Source: Oxalobacteraceae sp. CFBP 8761 (GTDB lineage Bacteria; Pseudomonadota; Gammaproteobacteria; Burkholderiales; Burkholderiaceae_D). From it: DNA of 64,000 nucleotides. The DNA lies in contig JACYUE010000001.1 in NCBI GenBank assembly GCA_014841595.1, positions 1,033,654 through 1,097,653 of the forward strand. Reading direction: 5' to 3'. Positions 35,875 to 43,788 of this stretch are shown one piece after another (the stretch's first letter is position 1; each line of letters starts with the position of its first letter). The translations under genes were made by a program, and so were the position numbers. Under the pieces are notes generated by a model, which worked only from the letters and a program-made list of their open reading frames with translations, was not told the DNA's origin and did not search any database.

Positions 35875-36537
35875 ATGCGGCTGCTGCTGGTGGAAGACGA
35901 TACGATGATCGGCGAAGTAGTGCTCGACCTGCTCAGGGCCGAGCACTACGCAGTCGACTGGGTCAAGGACGGCGAAATGGCCGACACGGCCCTGCTGCAG
36001 AACCAGAACTACGATCTGGTGCTGCTCGACCTGGGGCTGCCGCGCAAGGATGGCCTCGAAGTACTGCGCTCGATGCGCGCGCGCAAGGACCGCACCCCGG
36101 TGCTGGTCGCCACCGCGCGCGACTCGGTCGCCCAGCGCATCGCGGGCCTGGATGCCGGCGCCGACGATTACGTTCTCAAACCTTACGATCTCGACGAACT
36201 GCTCGCGCGCCTGCGCGCGCTGCTGCGGCGCGCTGCCGGGCGCGCCGAGCCGATTTTCGAATACCGTAACATCACGATCAATCCGGTCACGCGCGAAATC
36301 ATGGTCGACGGCACCCAGGTATCGCTGTCGGCGCGTGAGTGGGCCGTGCTCGAAGCGCTGGTCGCCCGGCCCGGCGCCGTGCTGTCGCGCGCGCAGCTCG
36401 AAGAAAAGCTGTACAGCTGGCGCGATGAAGTCTCGAGCAATGCGGTGGAAGTGTATATCCACGGCCTGCGCAAGAAACTGGGCAGTGACCTGATCCAGAA
36501 CGTGCGCGGCGTCGGCTACATGGTGCCGAAAGCATGA
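35875..36537 (+). CDS. OmpR-family response regulator (QseB/PmrA-like)
   Basis: 220 residues. Receiver domain 1-115 with phosphoacceptor Asp52 (LLDLGLP), acidic pair E7-D8-D9 and a Lys in VLKPYD. The C-terminal winged helix (about 125-220) ends GVGYMVPKA. Overlaps the histidine kinase gene by ATGA (36534-36537), so the two form a pair. Closest to the QseB/PmrA subgroup that controls motility or envelope modification in proteobacteria, but the regulon here is unknown. Confidence 0.95.
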   Translation: MRLLLVEDDTMIGEVVLDLLRAEHYAVDWVKDGEMADTALLQNQNYDLVLLDLGLPRKDGLEVLRSMRARKDRTPVLVATARDSVAQRIAGLDAGADDYVLKPYDLDELLARLRALLRRAAGRAEPIFEYRNITINPVTREIMVDGTQVSLSAREWAVLEALVARPGAVLSRAQLEEKLYSWRDEVSSNAVEVYIHGLRKKLGSDLIQNVRGVGYMVPKA

Positions 36538-37886
36538 AAATGACGCACTCGCTGCGCGGGCGCCTGCTCTGGTTCCTGCTCGCGGCGATCACGATTGCAG
36601 CGGTGGCGCAGGCGACGATCGCCTACCGCACCGCGCTGCACGACGCCGACCAGATCTTCGACTACCACATGCAGCAGATGGCCCTGTCGCTGCGCTCGAG
36701 CACACCGCTGTCGAACGACGAAGCGCGCGCGCGGCAGGAAGCTGAAAGCGCCGGTGGCAACGACGACATGGTGGTGCAGATGTGGTCTCCCGATGGCGCC
36801 CAGATGTTCCACAGCGTCTCGCGTGCGCGCCTGCCGCAGCGCGCGGTGCTGGGCTTTTCGAACGTGCGCGCCAACAGCACGACCTACCGCGTGTTCTCGA
36901 TCCAGACCTCAAATCAAACCGTGCAGGTCGCGCAGGACCTGGCCGTGCGCCGCAATATGGCGGGCAATCTGGCCCTGCGTACGCTGGGGCCCATCGCGGT
37001 CATGATGCCGATCCTGATGCTGGTCGTGTGGTGGGTCGTGAGCGGCTCGCTGCAACCGGTGGCGCGCGTGCGCTCGCAGGTGGCGTCGCGCCAGGCCGAC
37101 GATCTGTCGCCCGTATCCGATACCGGCTTGCCCGACGAAGTGCGCCCGCTGGTGCAAGAACTGAACCTGCTGTTTGGCCGCGTGCGCACTGCGTTCGAGG
37201 CCCAGCAGAACTTCGTGGCCGACGCCGCGCACGAACTGCGCACGCCGCTCGCGGCGCTGCGCCTGCAGGCGCAAAGCCTCGACCGCGCCGATACGCCCGA
37301 AGCGCGCCAGGTCGCGGTGGGCCGCCTGACGGCCGGCATCGACCGCGCCACGCGCCTGGTCGAGCAGCTCCTGATCCTGGCGCGGCAGGAAGCCACCGCC
37401 GCCGAAGGCTCGGCGGCCAAGACCCGGCCGGTGGACCTGGCCGACCTGGCGCGTCGCACGGCCGCCGACCTGGCCGGCGTGGCCGCCGCCAAGGGCGTCG
37501 ATCTGGGCCTGCAGCAGGCCGACCCGGCCAGCATCGACGGTCAGCCCGACGCGCTGCAGATCCTGCTGCGCAACCTGGTCGACAACGCCGTCAAGTACAC
37601 CCCGGGTGGCGGCACCGTCGACATCTCTGTGCTCAGCGGCGCCGGTACGGTGGCCGTGCAAGTGGAAGACAGCGGCCCCGGCATCCCGCCGGAGGAACGC
37701 GAACGCGTGTTCGACCGCTTCTACCGCGTGGCCGGCAGCGAGGCCGCCGGCAGTGGCCTGGGCCTGGCCATCATCAAGGCGATCGCCGAGCGCCATGGCG
37801 CAGTGCTGACCCTGGGTTCCTCCGAGCGACTGGGTGGCTTGATGGCGACCGTCACGTTCAAGACGCCAGTACAGACAAGCCTCTAG
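36534..37886 (+). CDS. Sensor histidine kinase (QseC-like)
   Basis: 450 residues. Two membrane segments (about 10-30 and 150-172) flank a periplasmic domain of about 120 residues, whose ligand is unknown. HAMP-like linker, then the H-box AAHELRTPLAAL with His233, N-box DNAVKYTPGGG and G-boxes DSGPGIPPEE and GSGLGLAI. It pairs with the upstream response regulator. Its last 4 bp overlap the convergent DUF4124 gene. Regulation likely as an envelope sensor together with the Do protease upstream, by adjacency only. Confidence 0.95.
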   Translation: MKMTHSLRGRLLWFLLAAITIAAVAQATIAYRTALHDADQIFDYHMQQMALSLRSSTPLSNDEARARQEAESAGGNDDMVVQMWSPDGAQMFHSVSRARLPQRAVLGFSNVRANSTTYRVFSIQTSNQTVQVAQDLAVRRNMAGNLALRTLGPIAVMMPILMLVVWWVVSGSLQPVARVRSQVASRQADDLSPVSDTGLPDEVRPLVQELNLLFGRVRTAFEAQQNFVADAAHELRTPLAALRLQAQSLDRADTPEARQVAVGRLTAGIDRATRLVEQLLILARQEATAAEGSAAKTRPVDLADLARRTAADLAGVAAAKGVDLGLQQADPASIDGQPDALQILLRNLVDNAVKYTPGGGTVDISVLSGAGTVAVQVEDSGPGIPPEERERVFDRFYRVAGSEAAGSGLGLAIIKAIAERHGAVLTLGSSERLGGLMATVTFKTPVQTSL

Positions 37887-38371
37887 CAGCGCAGCTCGTG
37901 ATAACGCTGACGCAGGTTGAGGGTGTCATGCGCCAGCGTCTCCCTTGAATCGCGCGCGGGCCCGAGCTGCTCGATGCGTTCGTTGTCGACGATCGCCGCT
38001 TCGAGTGCGCGGCATTCGCGCTGTGCTCCAGCATCCAGCGCTTGACGTCGAACCGCTGTGGCGTACTGCTGCTCGTTCATGCCTAGAAGCGGTTTCAAGG
38101 CGCGGGCCATGCCCTCCTGTTGATATTCGCGCGCGACCGTCGCGCCCACGCGGGACGTGCCCGACAGCTTGTCGACACCGCGCGCGGGCACCACGTCGAG
38201 CCGCTTCGCGCCGAGGCACGGTACGTCGGTATAGGCGATCTTGCCAGCCACCTCACATTTGTAGATCGTGCGGCTGGGTGCCGGCAGCTGCGCATGCGCG
38301 GGCAGCGAGGCAAGTACCAACAACAGCTTGCCAGCTATGGCAGTCTTGATTCTGAATGGGATGGTGCACAT
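37883..38371 (-). CDS. DUF4124-containing small secreted protein
   Basis: 162 residues from ATG 38371. Signal peptide ends at LPAHAQ (about 28). The mature N-terminus has IYKCEVAGKIAYTDVPCLGAK, trimmed here to the core GKIAYTDVPC, characteristic of DUF4124. The rest is helical and charged, with Cys residues at the end (ELRC). DUF4124 proteins are common periplasmic proteins in betaproteobacteria; function unknown. Convergent with the histidine kinase, overlapping its stop by 4 bp. Confidence 0.82.
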   Translation of the reverse strand: MCTIPFRIKTAIAGKLLLVLASLPAHAQLPAPSRTIYKCEVAGKIAYTDVPCLGAKRLDVVPARGVDKLSGTSRVGATVAREYQQEGMARALKPLLGMNEQQYATAVRRQALDAGAQRECRALEAAIVDNERIEQLGPARDSRETLAHDTLNLRQRYHELRC

Positions 38372-38526
38372 GGTGTCTGCTGCCGCCTTGCTGTCAAGCC
38401 AGGCAGAATACCGCAGCAGGCAGGGGCAAAATAGCGTCAATTGTCACGCCGACGCGCTGTGCATACTCACGGTAAAATAACCGGTTTGGCGGCTTTTTGT
38501 CCGCCTGTCTGCATACCGGGAAACCC

Positions 38527-39657
38527 ATGAACAAGAACATATTGGCTGCCAGCGTACTGGCGGCAACGGCCGGCCTGGCGTCAAGCCAGGACATCGTCAA
38601 GATCGGCCATGTGGCCGGGATCACCGGGCCCGTGGCCTACTTTGGCAAGGACACCGAGAACGCCACGCGCATGGCGATCGAACACCTCAACGCGCGCGGC
38701 ACCACGATCGCTGGCCGCAAGGTGACGTTCCAGCTGGTGGCCGAAGACGACGCGGGCGACCCGAAACAGGCCACCAGCGTGGCGCAGAAACTGGTCGACG
38801 CAAAGGTGAATGGCGTGATCGGACACCAGACGTCGGGTACCACGATTCCGGCGTCGAAGATCTATCACACCGGCGGCATCCCGCAGATCTCGCCATCGAG
38901 CACCAGCCCGAAATACACGCAGCAGGGCTTCAATACGGCGTTTCGCACGATTGCCAACGATGTGCAGCTGGGCCAGGCCCTGGGCCGCTACGCGACCGGC
39001 GCCATGAAGGTGCGCCGCGTGGCCGTCGTCGATGACCGCACGGCCTACGGCCAGGGTCTGGTGATGGAATTTTCCAGAAGCCTGCAACAGCAGGGCGGCA
39101 CGATCGTCGCGCGCGAATTCACCAACGACAAGGCGACCGACTTCAGCGCCATTGTCACCCGCATCCGCGCCACCAAGCCGGACATGGTCTTCTTCGGTGG
39201 CCTGAGCGCCACGGCCGGCCCGATGCTGCGCCAGATGAAGCAGCTGGGCATGAACGTGCGCATGATGGGCGGCGACGGCATCTGCTCGGACGAGATCTTC
39301 AAGCTCTCCGGCGGCACCATGGCCGACGGTCAGGTCGTGTGCGCGGAAGCGGGCGGCGTGCGCGGTGAAGGCAAGGCGGGCATGGACAAGTTCCGCGCCG
39401 ACTACAAGAAGCGCTTCGGCATCGATGTGCAGATCAACGCACCGTATGCGTACGACGCGACGATGGTCATGGCCGATGCAATGGTCAAGGCCGGATCGGC
39501 CGCCCCGGCCAAGTACCTGCCATTCCTGGCCAAAGCCAACTACAAGGGCGTGACCGGGCCGGTGGCGTTCGATGCCCGCGGCGATGTGCGCGACGGAACG
39601 ATCACCTTGTACGGGTTCAAGGGCGGCAAGCGCTCCTTGATCGCGGTGACCAAGTAG
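38527..39657 (+). CDS. Branched-chain amino-acid-type ABC substrate-binding protein (LivK-like)
   Basis: 376 residues from ATG 38527. Signal peptide of about 20 residues, then DIVKIGHVAGITGPVAYFG opens the periplasmic-binding type I fold (Peripla_BP_6). HQTSGTTIPASKIY and PDMVFFGGLSATAGP are usual ligand-pocket segments for Leu/Ile/Val or related amino-acid binding. No LivHMGF genes adjoin it, so it is an orphan receptor. The ligand could also be amide or aromatic. Single gene. Confidence 0.9.
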   Translation: MNKNILAASVLAATAGLASSQDIVKIGHVAGITGPVAYFGKDTENATRMAIEHLNARGTTIAGRKVTFQLVAEDDAGDPKQATSVAQKLVDAKVNGVIGHQTSGTTIPASKIYHTGGIPQISPSSTSPKYTQQGFNTAFRTIANDVQLGQALGRYATGAMKVRRVAVVDDRTAYGQGLVMEFSRSLQQQGGTIVAREFTNDKATDFSAIVTRIRATKPDMVFFGGLSATAGPMLRQMKQLGMNVRMMGGDGICSDEIFKLSGGTMADGQVVCAEAGGVRGEGKAGMDKFRADYKKRFGIDVQINAPYAYDATMVMADAMVKAGSAAPAKYLPFLAKANYKGVTGPVAFDARGDVRDGTITLYGFKGGKRSLIAVTK

Positions 39658-39683
39658 GGTGGACGGCTGCGCCGTCCACGCGT

Positions 39684-40430
39684 TCAAACAGTCATCAGGT
39701 GCCGGAAAGTCGGCTCGATATTCTTCGCGTGCAGGTGGCGCACGATGTCCTCCAGCGTCGCGTCTTTCAGCAGCAGGCCTGCCGGCGGCGCAGGCGCGGA
39801 CGCAGATGCAGCCACGGACGCGGGCGCAGGCGCAGGCACCACTACCGGCGCCCTCACCGCGGCCGGTTCGAGCAGGCGCCATGCGTGCTCGAACTGCTCC
39901 GCATCGATACTCTCCAACCCTTCCAGAAACCCAGCCTGCCCGTTCGGCGGCGGCTGCATGTCCAGCCCCGGTTCGTCAGCAAACGACGCGCCCATTCCCG
40001 GGTGGATGAAGGCGGCCCATTTGCCGGTGCGCGGGTGCAGGCAGGGCGGCAGGGCGACCGGCGCGCGCACCGCGTCCGGCGCCAGCTCGACCTCGGGGAA
40101 GTACGCATCGCGCAGGCGTTCCAGAAAAGCCTGCGCGCGCTCGGCCGGCACCGGCGTGACGAGCGACAGCCACAAATAATAGGCGTCGCCGCCCGAGATG
40201 CTCACCGCCGGCGCGGGCAGTTTGAGCGTCGTCTGCAGTGCATTGGCCACTTCGCACAGCCGCGTCCAGTGCGCTTCACTGTCGGCGCCCTTCGTCTTGC
40301 GAAACGGGATCATCATGGCGCGCGTCTGGCCGTCGCCGCCCGTCAGGCTGACCGGCAGTGCAAGGATGTCGGACGGCAGTACATCGGCTGGAAGATACAG
40401 CCGCATCAATTCGGCAATCAGTTTGTGCAT
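39684..40430 (-). CDS. Uncharacterised protein, possibly related to AEP primases
   Basis: 248 residues from ATG 40430. SISGGDAYYLWLSL, PVPAERAQAFLERL and VALPPCLHPRTGKWAAF recall, in order, the central motif and the following helix and 'PLxxHP' segment of archaeo-eukaryotic primase-like domains such as those in TOTE systems. The metal-binding DxD and the sxH histidine are not seen, so it would be catalytically inert if related. An Ala/Pro/Ser-rich linker (about 190-215) leads to a short C-terminal helix. No neighbouring helicase or nuclease. Relationship is weak inference. Confidence 0.45.
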   Translation of the reverse strand: MHKLIAELMRLYLPADVLPSDILALPVSLTGGDGQTRAMMIPFRKTKGADSEAHWTRLCEVANALQTTLKLPAPAVSISGGDAYYLWLSLVTPVPAERAQAFLERLRDAYFPEVELAPDAVRAPVALPPCLHPRTGKWAAFIHPGMGASFADEPGLDMQPPPNGQAGFLEGLESIDAEQFEHAWRLLEPAAVRAPVVVPAPAPASVAASASAPAPPAGLLLKDATLEDIVRHLHAKNIEPTFRHLMTV

Positions 40431-40769
40431 GGTGTTCTCGCTGGAAAGCGGGCATTTTGACACATCGCGTACGCCAATACCCTGTGGTACGGTGCCAACA
40501 CCCATTCCTGCGTGAAAAGCCAGGCGATTACTTTTTTTTGGATTTAAAACGATTCCGGCGAAAAAAACATATCGCAGAAATGGCTGCGATATTCTTTCAA
40601 TCACTTTTATAAGCAATTGCGTTATTTAAGTTATCGCAAATATTTACACCAAGAAACGCGCTGAACAAGCGTATGCAATCCGGTTGCAAACCATTTAAAA
40701 ATATCGCATTCTCGTCTCCGGCATTCGATCATCAGAATGCACATTCAAATAAATATAACGGAGACCAGC
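40431..40769. promoter_or_regulatory. AT-rich intergenic region with two palindromes, upstream of GH43
   Basis: 339 bp without a gene and clearly more AT-rich than the surroundings. It holds a 9-bp inverted repeat ATATCGCAG-aaatgg-CTGCGATAT (40569-40592) and TGCAA-N5-TTGCA (40674-40688), either of which could bind a LacI-type or other regulator of the GH43 gene. No reliable promoter hexamers identified. Confidence 0.4.
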
Positions 40770-43115
40770 GTGCATCACACCCTTTCCTCATTTGGAACAT
40801 GGGCCGTATTGTCATCGGCCATGCTTCCTTCGTTCGTCGCTGCCCAGGCCGCGCCCACCCCGATCGTCTTCCAGAATGCAGCCGTGCACGACCCGTCGGT
40901 CATCAAGGTGGATGACATGTTTTATGTGTTTGGATCGCACCTGGCGGCTGCCAAATCGCGTGATTTGATGAAATGGCAGCAGGTCAGCGACGGCGTCACC
41001 GCGAGCAATCCATTATTTCTCAATGGCGCATCGAATGTATTCACCGAACTGGCCGAAACATTCAGCTGGGCGCAGTCGTCCACACTGTGGGCGGCCGATG
41101 TCAAGCGTATGCCGGACGGAAAATTCTACATGTATTACAACGCCTGCAAGGGCGATTCGCCACGCTCCGCATTGGGTATTGCGGTAGCGAATAATATCGA
41201 AGGTCCTTATGTCGACAAGGGCATTATTTTAAAATCCGGCATGTGGGGCCAGCCCAGCCATGACGGCACGATCTACGACGCACTGAAACACCCGAATGCC
41301 GTCGATCCGCACGTCTTCTCGGACCGTGCCGGCAAACTGTGGATGGTGTACGGCTCGTATTCGGGCGGGATTTTCATCCTGGCGCTCAATCCCTCGACCG
41401 GCATGCCATTGCCGGGGCAGGGCTACGGCAAGCGCCTGATGGGCGGCAACCACGCACGCATCGAAGGCGCTTACGTGATGTACAGCCCCGCAACGTCGCA
41501 CTACTACCTGTTCACGTCCTTTGGCGGCCTGGATTCGACCGGTGGCTACAATATGCGCGTCGCGCGCTCGCTCAATCCGGACGGGCCCTATGTTGACGCC
41601 CAGGGCAACGACATGGCGGCTGTCAGATCCGACCCCACCAAGCCGCTGTTCGACGATGCATCGATCGCGCCCTACGGCGTCAAGCTGATGGGCAGCTTCC
41701 TGTTCGAGCGAAGCCTGGGCGACACCGGCACCGGCATCGGCACCGGCTATGTCTCGCCGGGCCACAACTCGGCGTATGTCGATCCGGCCAGCGGCAAGCA
41801 CTTCCTGATCTTCCATGCGCGTTTCCCCGAGCGCGGCGAGCAGCATGAGATCCGCACGCACCAGTTGTTCATGAATGCGGACGGCTGGCCGGTCGTCGCG
41901 CCGCGCCGCTACACGGGCGAGACGCTGGGGGCCGTGCGGCGCGAATTCGTGCAGGGCGACTACATGCTGGTCAATCATGGCAAGGACATCTCGGCCGCCA
42001 TCAAGAAGTCGCAGTCCATCGCACTCAACGCCGACGGCACGATCACGGGCGCCGTGAGCGGCAGCTGGCTGCTCACCGGCAGCAACGGGATCGAGATCCG
42101 CCTGCCCGGCGCCTCGCCGTACAAGGGTGTCTTCATCAACGGCTGGGATGAAACGGCCAAGAGCCCTGCGATGACCTTCTCGGCGGTCTCGCGCGAAGGC
42201 GTCTCACTGTTCGGTAGCCGGCTGCCGCCACGCACCGAGGCGCAGGTGGTCAATGCCGTCGCCGCAGAACTCAGCCTGGGCAACACGAGCGCCGTCACGG
42301 CCAATCTCGCGCTGCCCACGCGCGGCACGCGCGGCGCGGTGATTACCTGGACGTCGTCCAATCCGGCCGTCATCAGCAACACCGGGATGGTGACCAGTCC
42401 GGCCAGCGGGGACGTCAATGTCACGCTCACGGCGCGTATCGCCAAGGGCAATACGGTGGTTACCAAGACGTTCATCGTCACCGTGCGCAAGGCCGGCGGC
42501 CTGCTGGCCCACTACACCTTCGATGGCAACCTGGCCGACGCGAACGGCATCTTCGGTGCGGGCAGCGTGACCGGCAACCGGATCGACGCGCCAGGCGGCA
42601 GCATCGCCTTCGAGGCAGGTGTGAAGGGCAGGGCGGCCGTCTTCAACGGCGCGAGCGGCGTGCGGCTGCCCAATGGTCTCATCGCGAGCCAGAACTACAG
42701 CGTGGCGCTGTGGCTCAAGCCGGCGGCACTGACGGCGTTTTCGACCACCTTCTTTGGCGCGCGCACGACCGAATCCTGGGTCAGCCTGCTGCCGATGGGC
42801 CATGGGGGCGTGGGCGGCGCATCGATGCTCTGGTCGGGCACGGCCTGGTACGACGCCGGCCTTGGCATGACGATCCCTGTCGGCCGCTGGTCGCACGTGG
42901 CCTTCACCGTGCGAAACGGCGCGGTCAATGTGTATGTCGACGGCAGCAAGCGATTCAGCGGCGCGGGTTTCCCCAACGTGTTTACCGGCACCAGCGGCGT
43001 GTTTGCGCTGGGCGTGAACTGGTGGGACGCGCCATACCGGGGCGCGATGGACGATCTGCGCATCTACGGCTCGGCACTGAGCGACGCCGACATCGCGGCG
43101 CTCGTGCGCCAGTAA
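40770..43115 (+). CDS. GH43-family arabinanase with Ig-like and LamG domains
   Basis: 781 residues from a GTG at 40770, supported by an ACGGAG site; an ATG in frame at 40737 lacks one. Signal peptide ends near AAQAA (about 28). The GH43 five-bladed propeller has catalytic base Asp41 (HDPSV), DPHVF (pKa modulator) and IEGAYV (acid). This matches arabinan endo-1,5-alpha-L-arabinosidases. An atrophied bacterial Ig-like domain (about 490-560) and a LamG/concanavalin domain (about 565-770) follow. Secreted. It probably works with the TonB receptor nearby in plant polysaccharide use, though substrate is not proven. Confidence 0.9.
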   Translation: MHHTLSSFGTWAVLSSAMLPSFVAAQAAPTPIVFQNAAVHDPSVIKVDDMFYVFGSHLAAAKSRDLMKWQQVSDGVTASNPLFLNGASNVFTELAETFSWAQSSTLWAADVKRMPDGKFYMYYNACKGDSPRSALGIAVANNIEGPYVDKGIILKSGMWGQPSHDGTIYDALKHPNAVDPHVFSDRAGKLWMVYGSYSGGIFILALNPSTGMPLPGQGYGKRLMGGNHARIEGAYVMYSPATSHYYLFTSFGGLDSTGGYNMRVARSLNPDGPYVDAQGNDMAAVRSDPTKPLFDDASIAPYGVKLMGSFLFERSLGDTGTGIGTGYVSPGHNSAYVDPASGKHFLIFHARFPERGEQHEIRTHQLFMNADGWPVVAPRRYTGETLGAVRREFVQGDYMLVNHGKDISAAIKKSQSIALNADGTITGAVSGSWLLTGSNGIEIRLPGASPYKGVFINGWDETAKSPAMTFSAVSREGVSLFGSRLPPRTEAQVVNAVAAELSLGNTSAVTANLALPTRGTRGAVITWTSSNPAVISNTGMVTSPASGDVNVTLTARIAKGNTVVTKTFIVTVRKAGGLLAHYTFDGNLADANGIFGAGSVTGNRIDAPGGSIAFEAGVKGRAAVFNGASGVRLPNGLIASQNYSVALWLKPAALTAFSTTFFGARTTESWVSLLPMGHGGVGGASMLWSGTAWYDAGLGMTIPVGRWSHVAFTVRNGAVNVYVDGSKRFSGAGFPNVFTGTSGVFALGVNWWDAPYRGAMDDLRIYGSALSDADIAALVRQ

Positions 43116-43146
43116 CCCGCCACGTTTTCACATCGAGGAGCACCCT

Positions 43147-43731
43147 ATGAAACACAGTATCCTTTCGTTCCTGCTGGCGGCATGCTGCGCGAGTGCGCAC
43201 GCCGACGTCATTGGTTTTGACGACCTGGCCAGCAGCGAGACCGCGGTCATCGCCGACGGCTATGCGGGCTTCAACTGGACCGGCGTTGGCGTCATCGGCG
43301 CCGACGCCTATCCCGACAGCGGCTTTGCCAACGGCGTGGTCTCGGCGGCCAACGTCGCCTTCAACCACGGGGGTGGCACCGTCACGATCTCGAATGCAAC
43401 CGGCTTCGACTTCATCGGCGCGTTCTTCACGTCGGCCTGGTATGAACAGGAACTCTCGTTCGAGGGCCGCCGTGCAGGCCAGCGGCTGTTCGCGACCGAG
43501 GTGTCGTACGGGATCGACACGTTCGCGCCGCAGTGGATCGAACTCGGTTGGCGCGGCATCGACACGCTCACGATCTACAACAGCAGCGGCACGCAGTGGG
43601 CCGTGGATGCTTTCACGGCATTCGCTACGGCGCCGAACACGGTGCCGGAACCGGGGACGCTGGCGCTGTGCGGCATTGCTGCTGCGGGGTGGCTGGCGGC
43701 GCGCAGGCGCAGGCCGCTGCAGCAGGCGTAA
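43147..43731 (+). CDS. PEP-CTERM sorting-domain protein
   Basis: 194 residues. N-terminal signal ends at SAHAD; the C-terminus is a textbook PEP-CTERM tag: VPEPGTLAL (166-174), a hydrophobic helix and RRRR. Such proteins are processed by an exosortase encoded elsewhere and released or anchored at the surface, often with exopolysaccharide. The mature part is beta-rich and of unknown role. It follows the GH43 gene by 31 bp and ends at a strong terminator, so both may be one transcript. Confidence 0.9.
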   Translation: MKHSILSFLLAACCASAHADVIGFDDLASSETAVIADGYAGFNWTGVGVIGADAYPDSGFANGVVSAANVAFNHGGGTVTISNATGFDFIGAFFTSAWYEQELSFEGRRAGQRLFATEVSYGIDTFAPQWIELGWRGIDTLTIYNSSGTQWAVDAFTAFATAPNTVPEPGTLALCGIAAAGWLAARRRRPLQQA

Positions 43732-43735
43732 ACGC

Positions 43736-43765
43736 CAACGGCCTGCAATCGCTTGCAGGCCGTTG
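43736..43765. terminator. Bidirectional rho-independent terminator
   Basis: A perfect 13-bp stem (43736-43748 with 43753-43765, core AACGGCCTGCAA/TTGCAGGCCGTT) with a tetraloop tcgc, followed by TTT. It lies between the PEP-CTERM gene (+) and the TonB receptor (-). Confidence 0.92.
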
Positions 43766-43788
43766 TTTCACCGCGCGATCAAATCAGA

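Noticed and set aside
40737..40769. ATG 40737 as start of the GH43 gene
   Set aside because: No ribosome site; GTG 40770 has ACGGAG at proper distance and gives a normal signal peptide.
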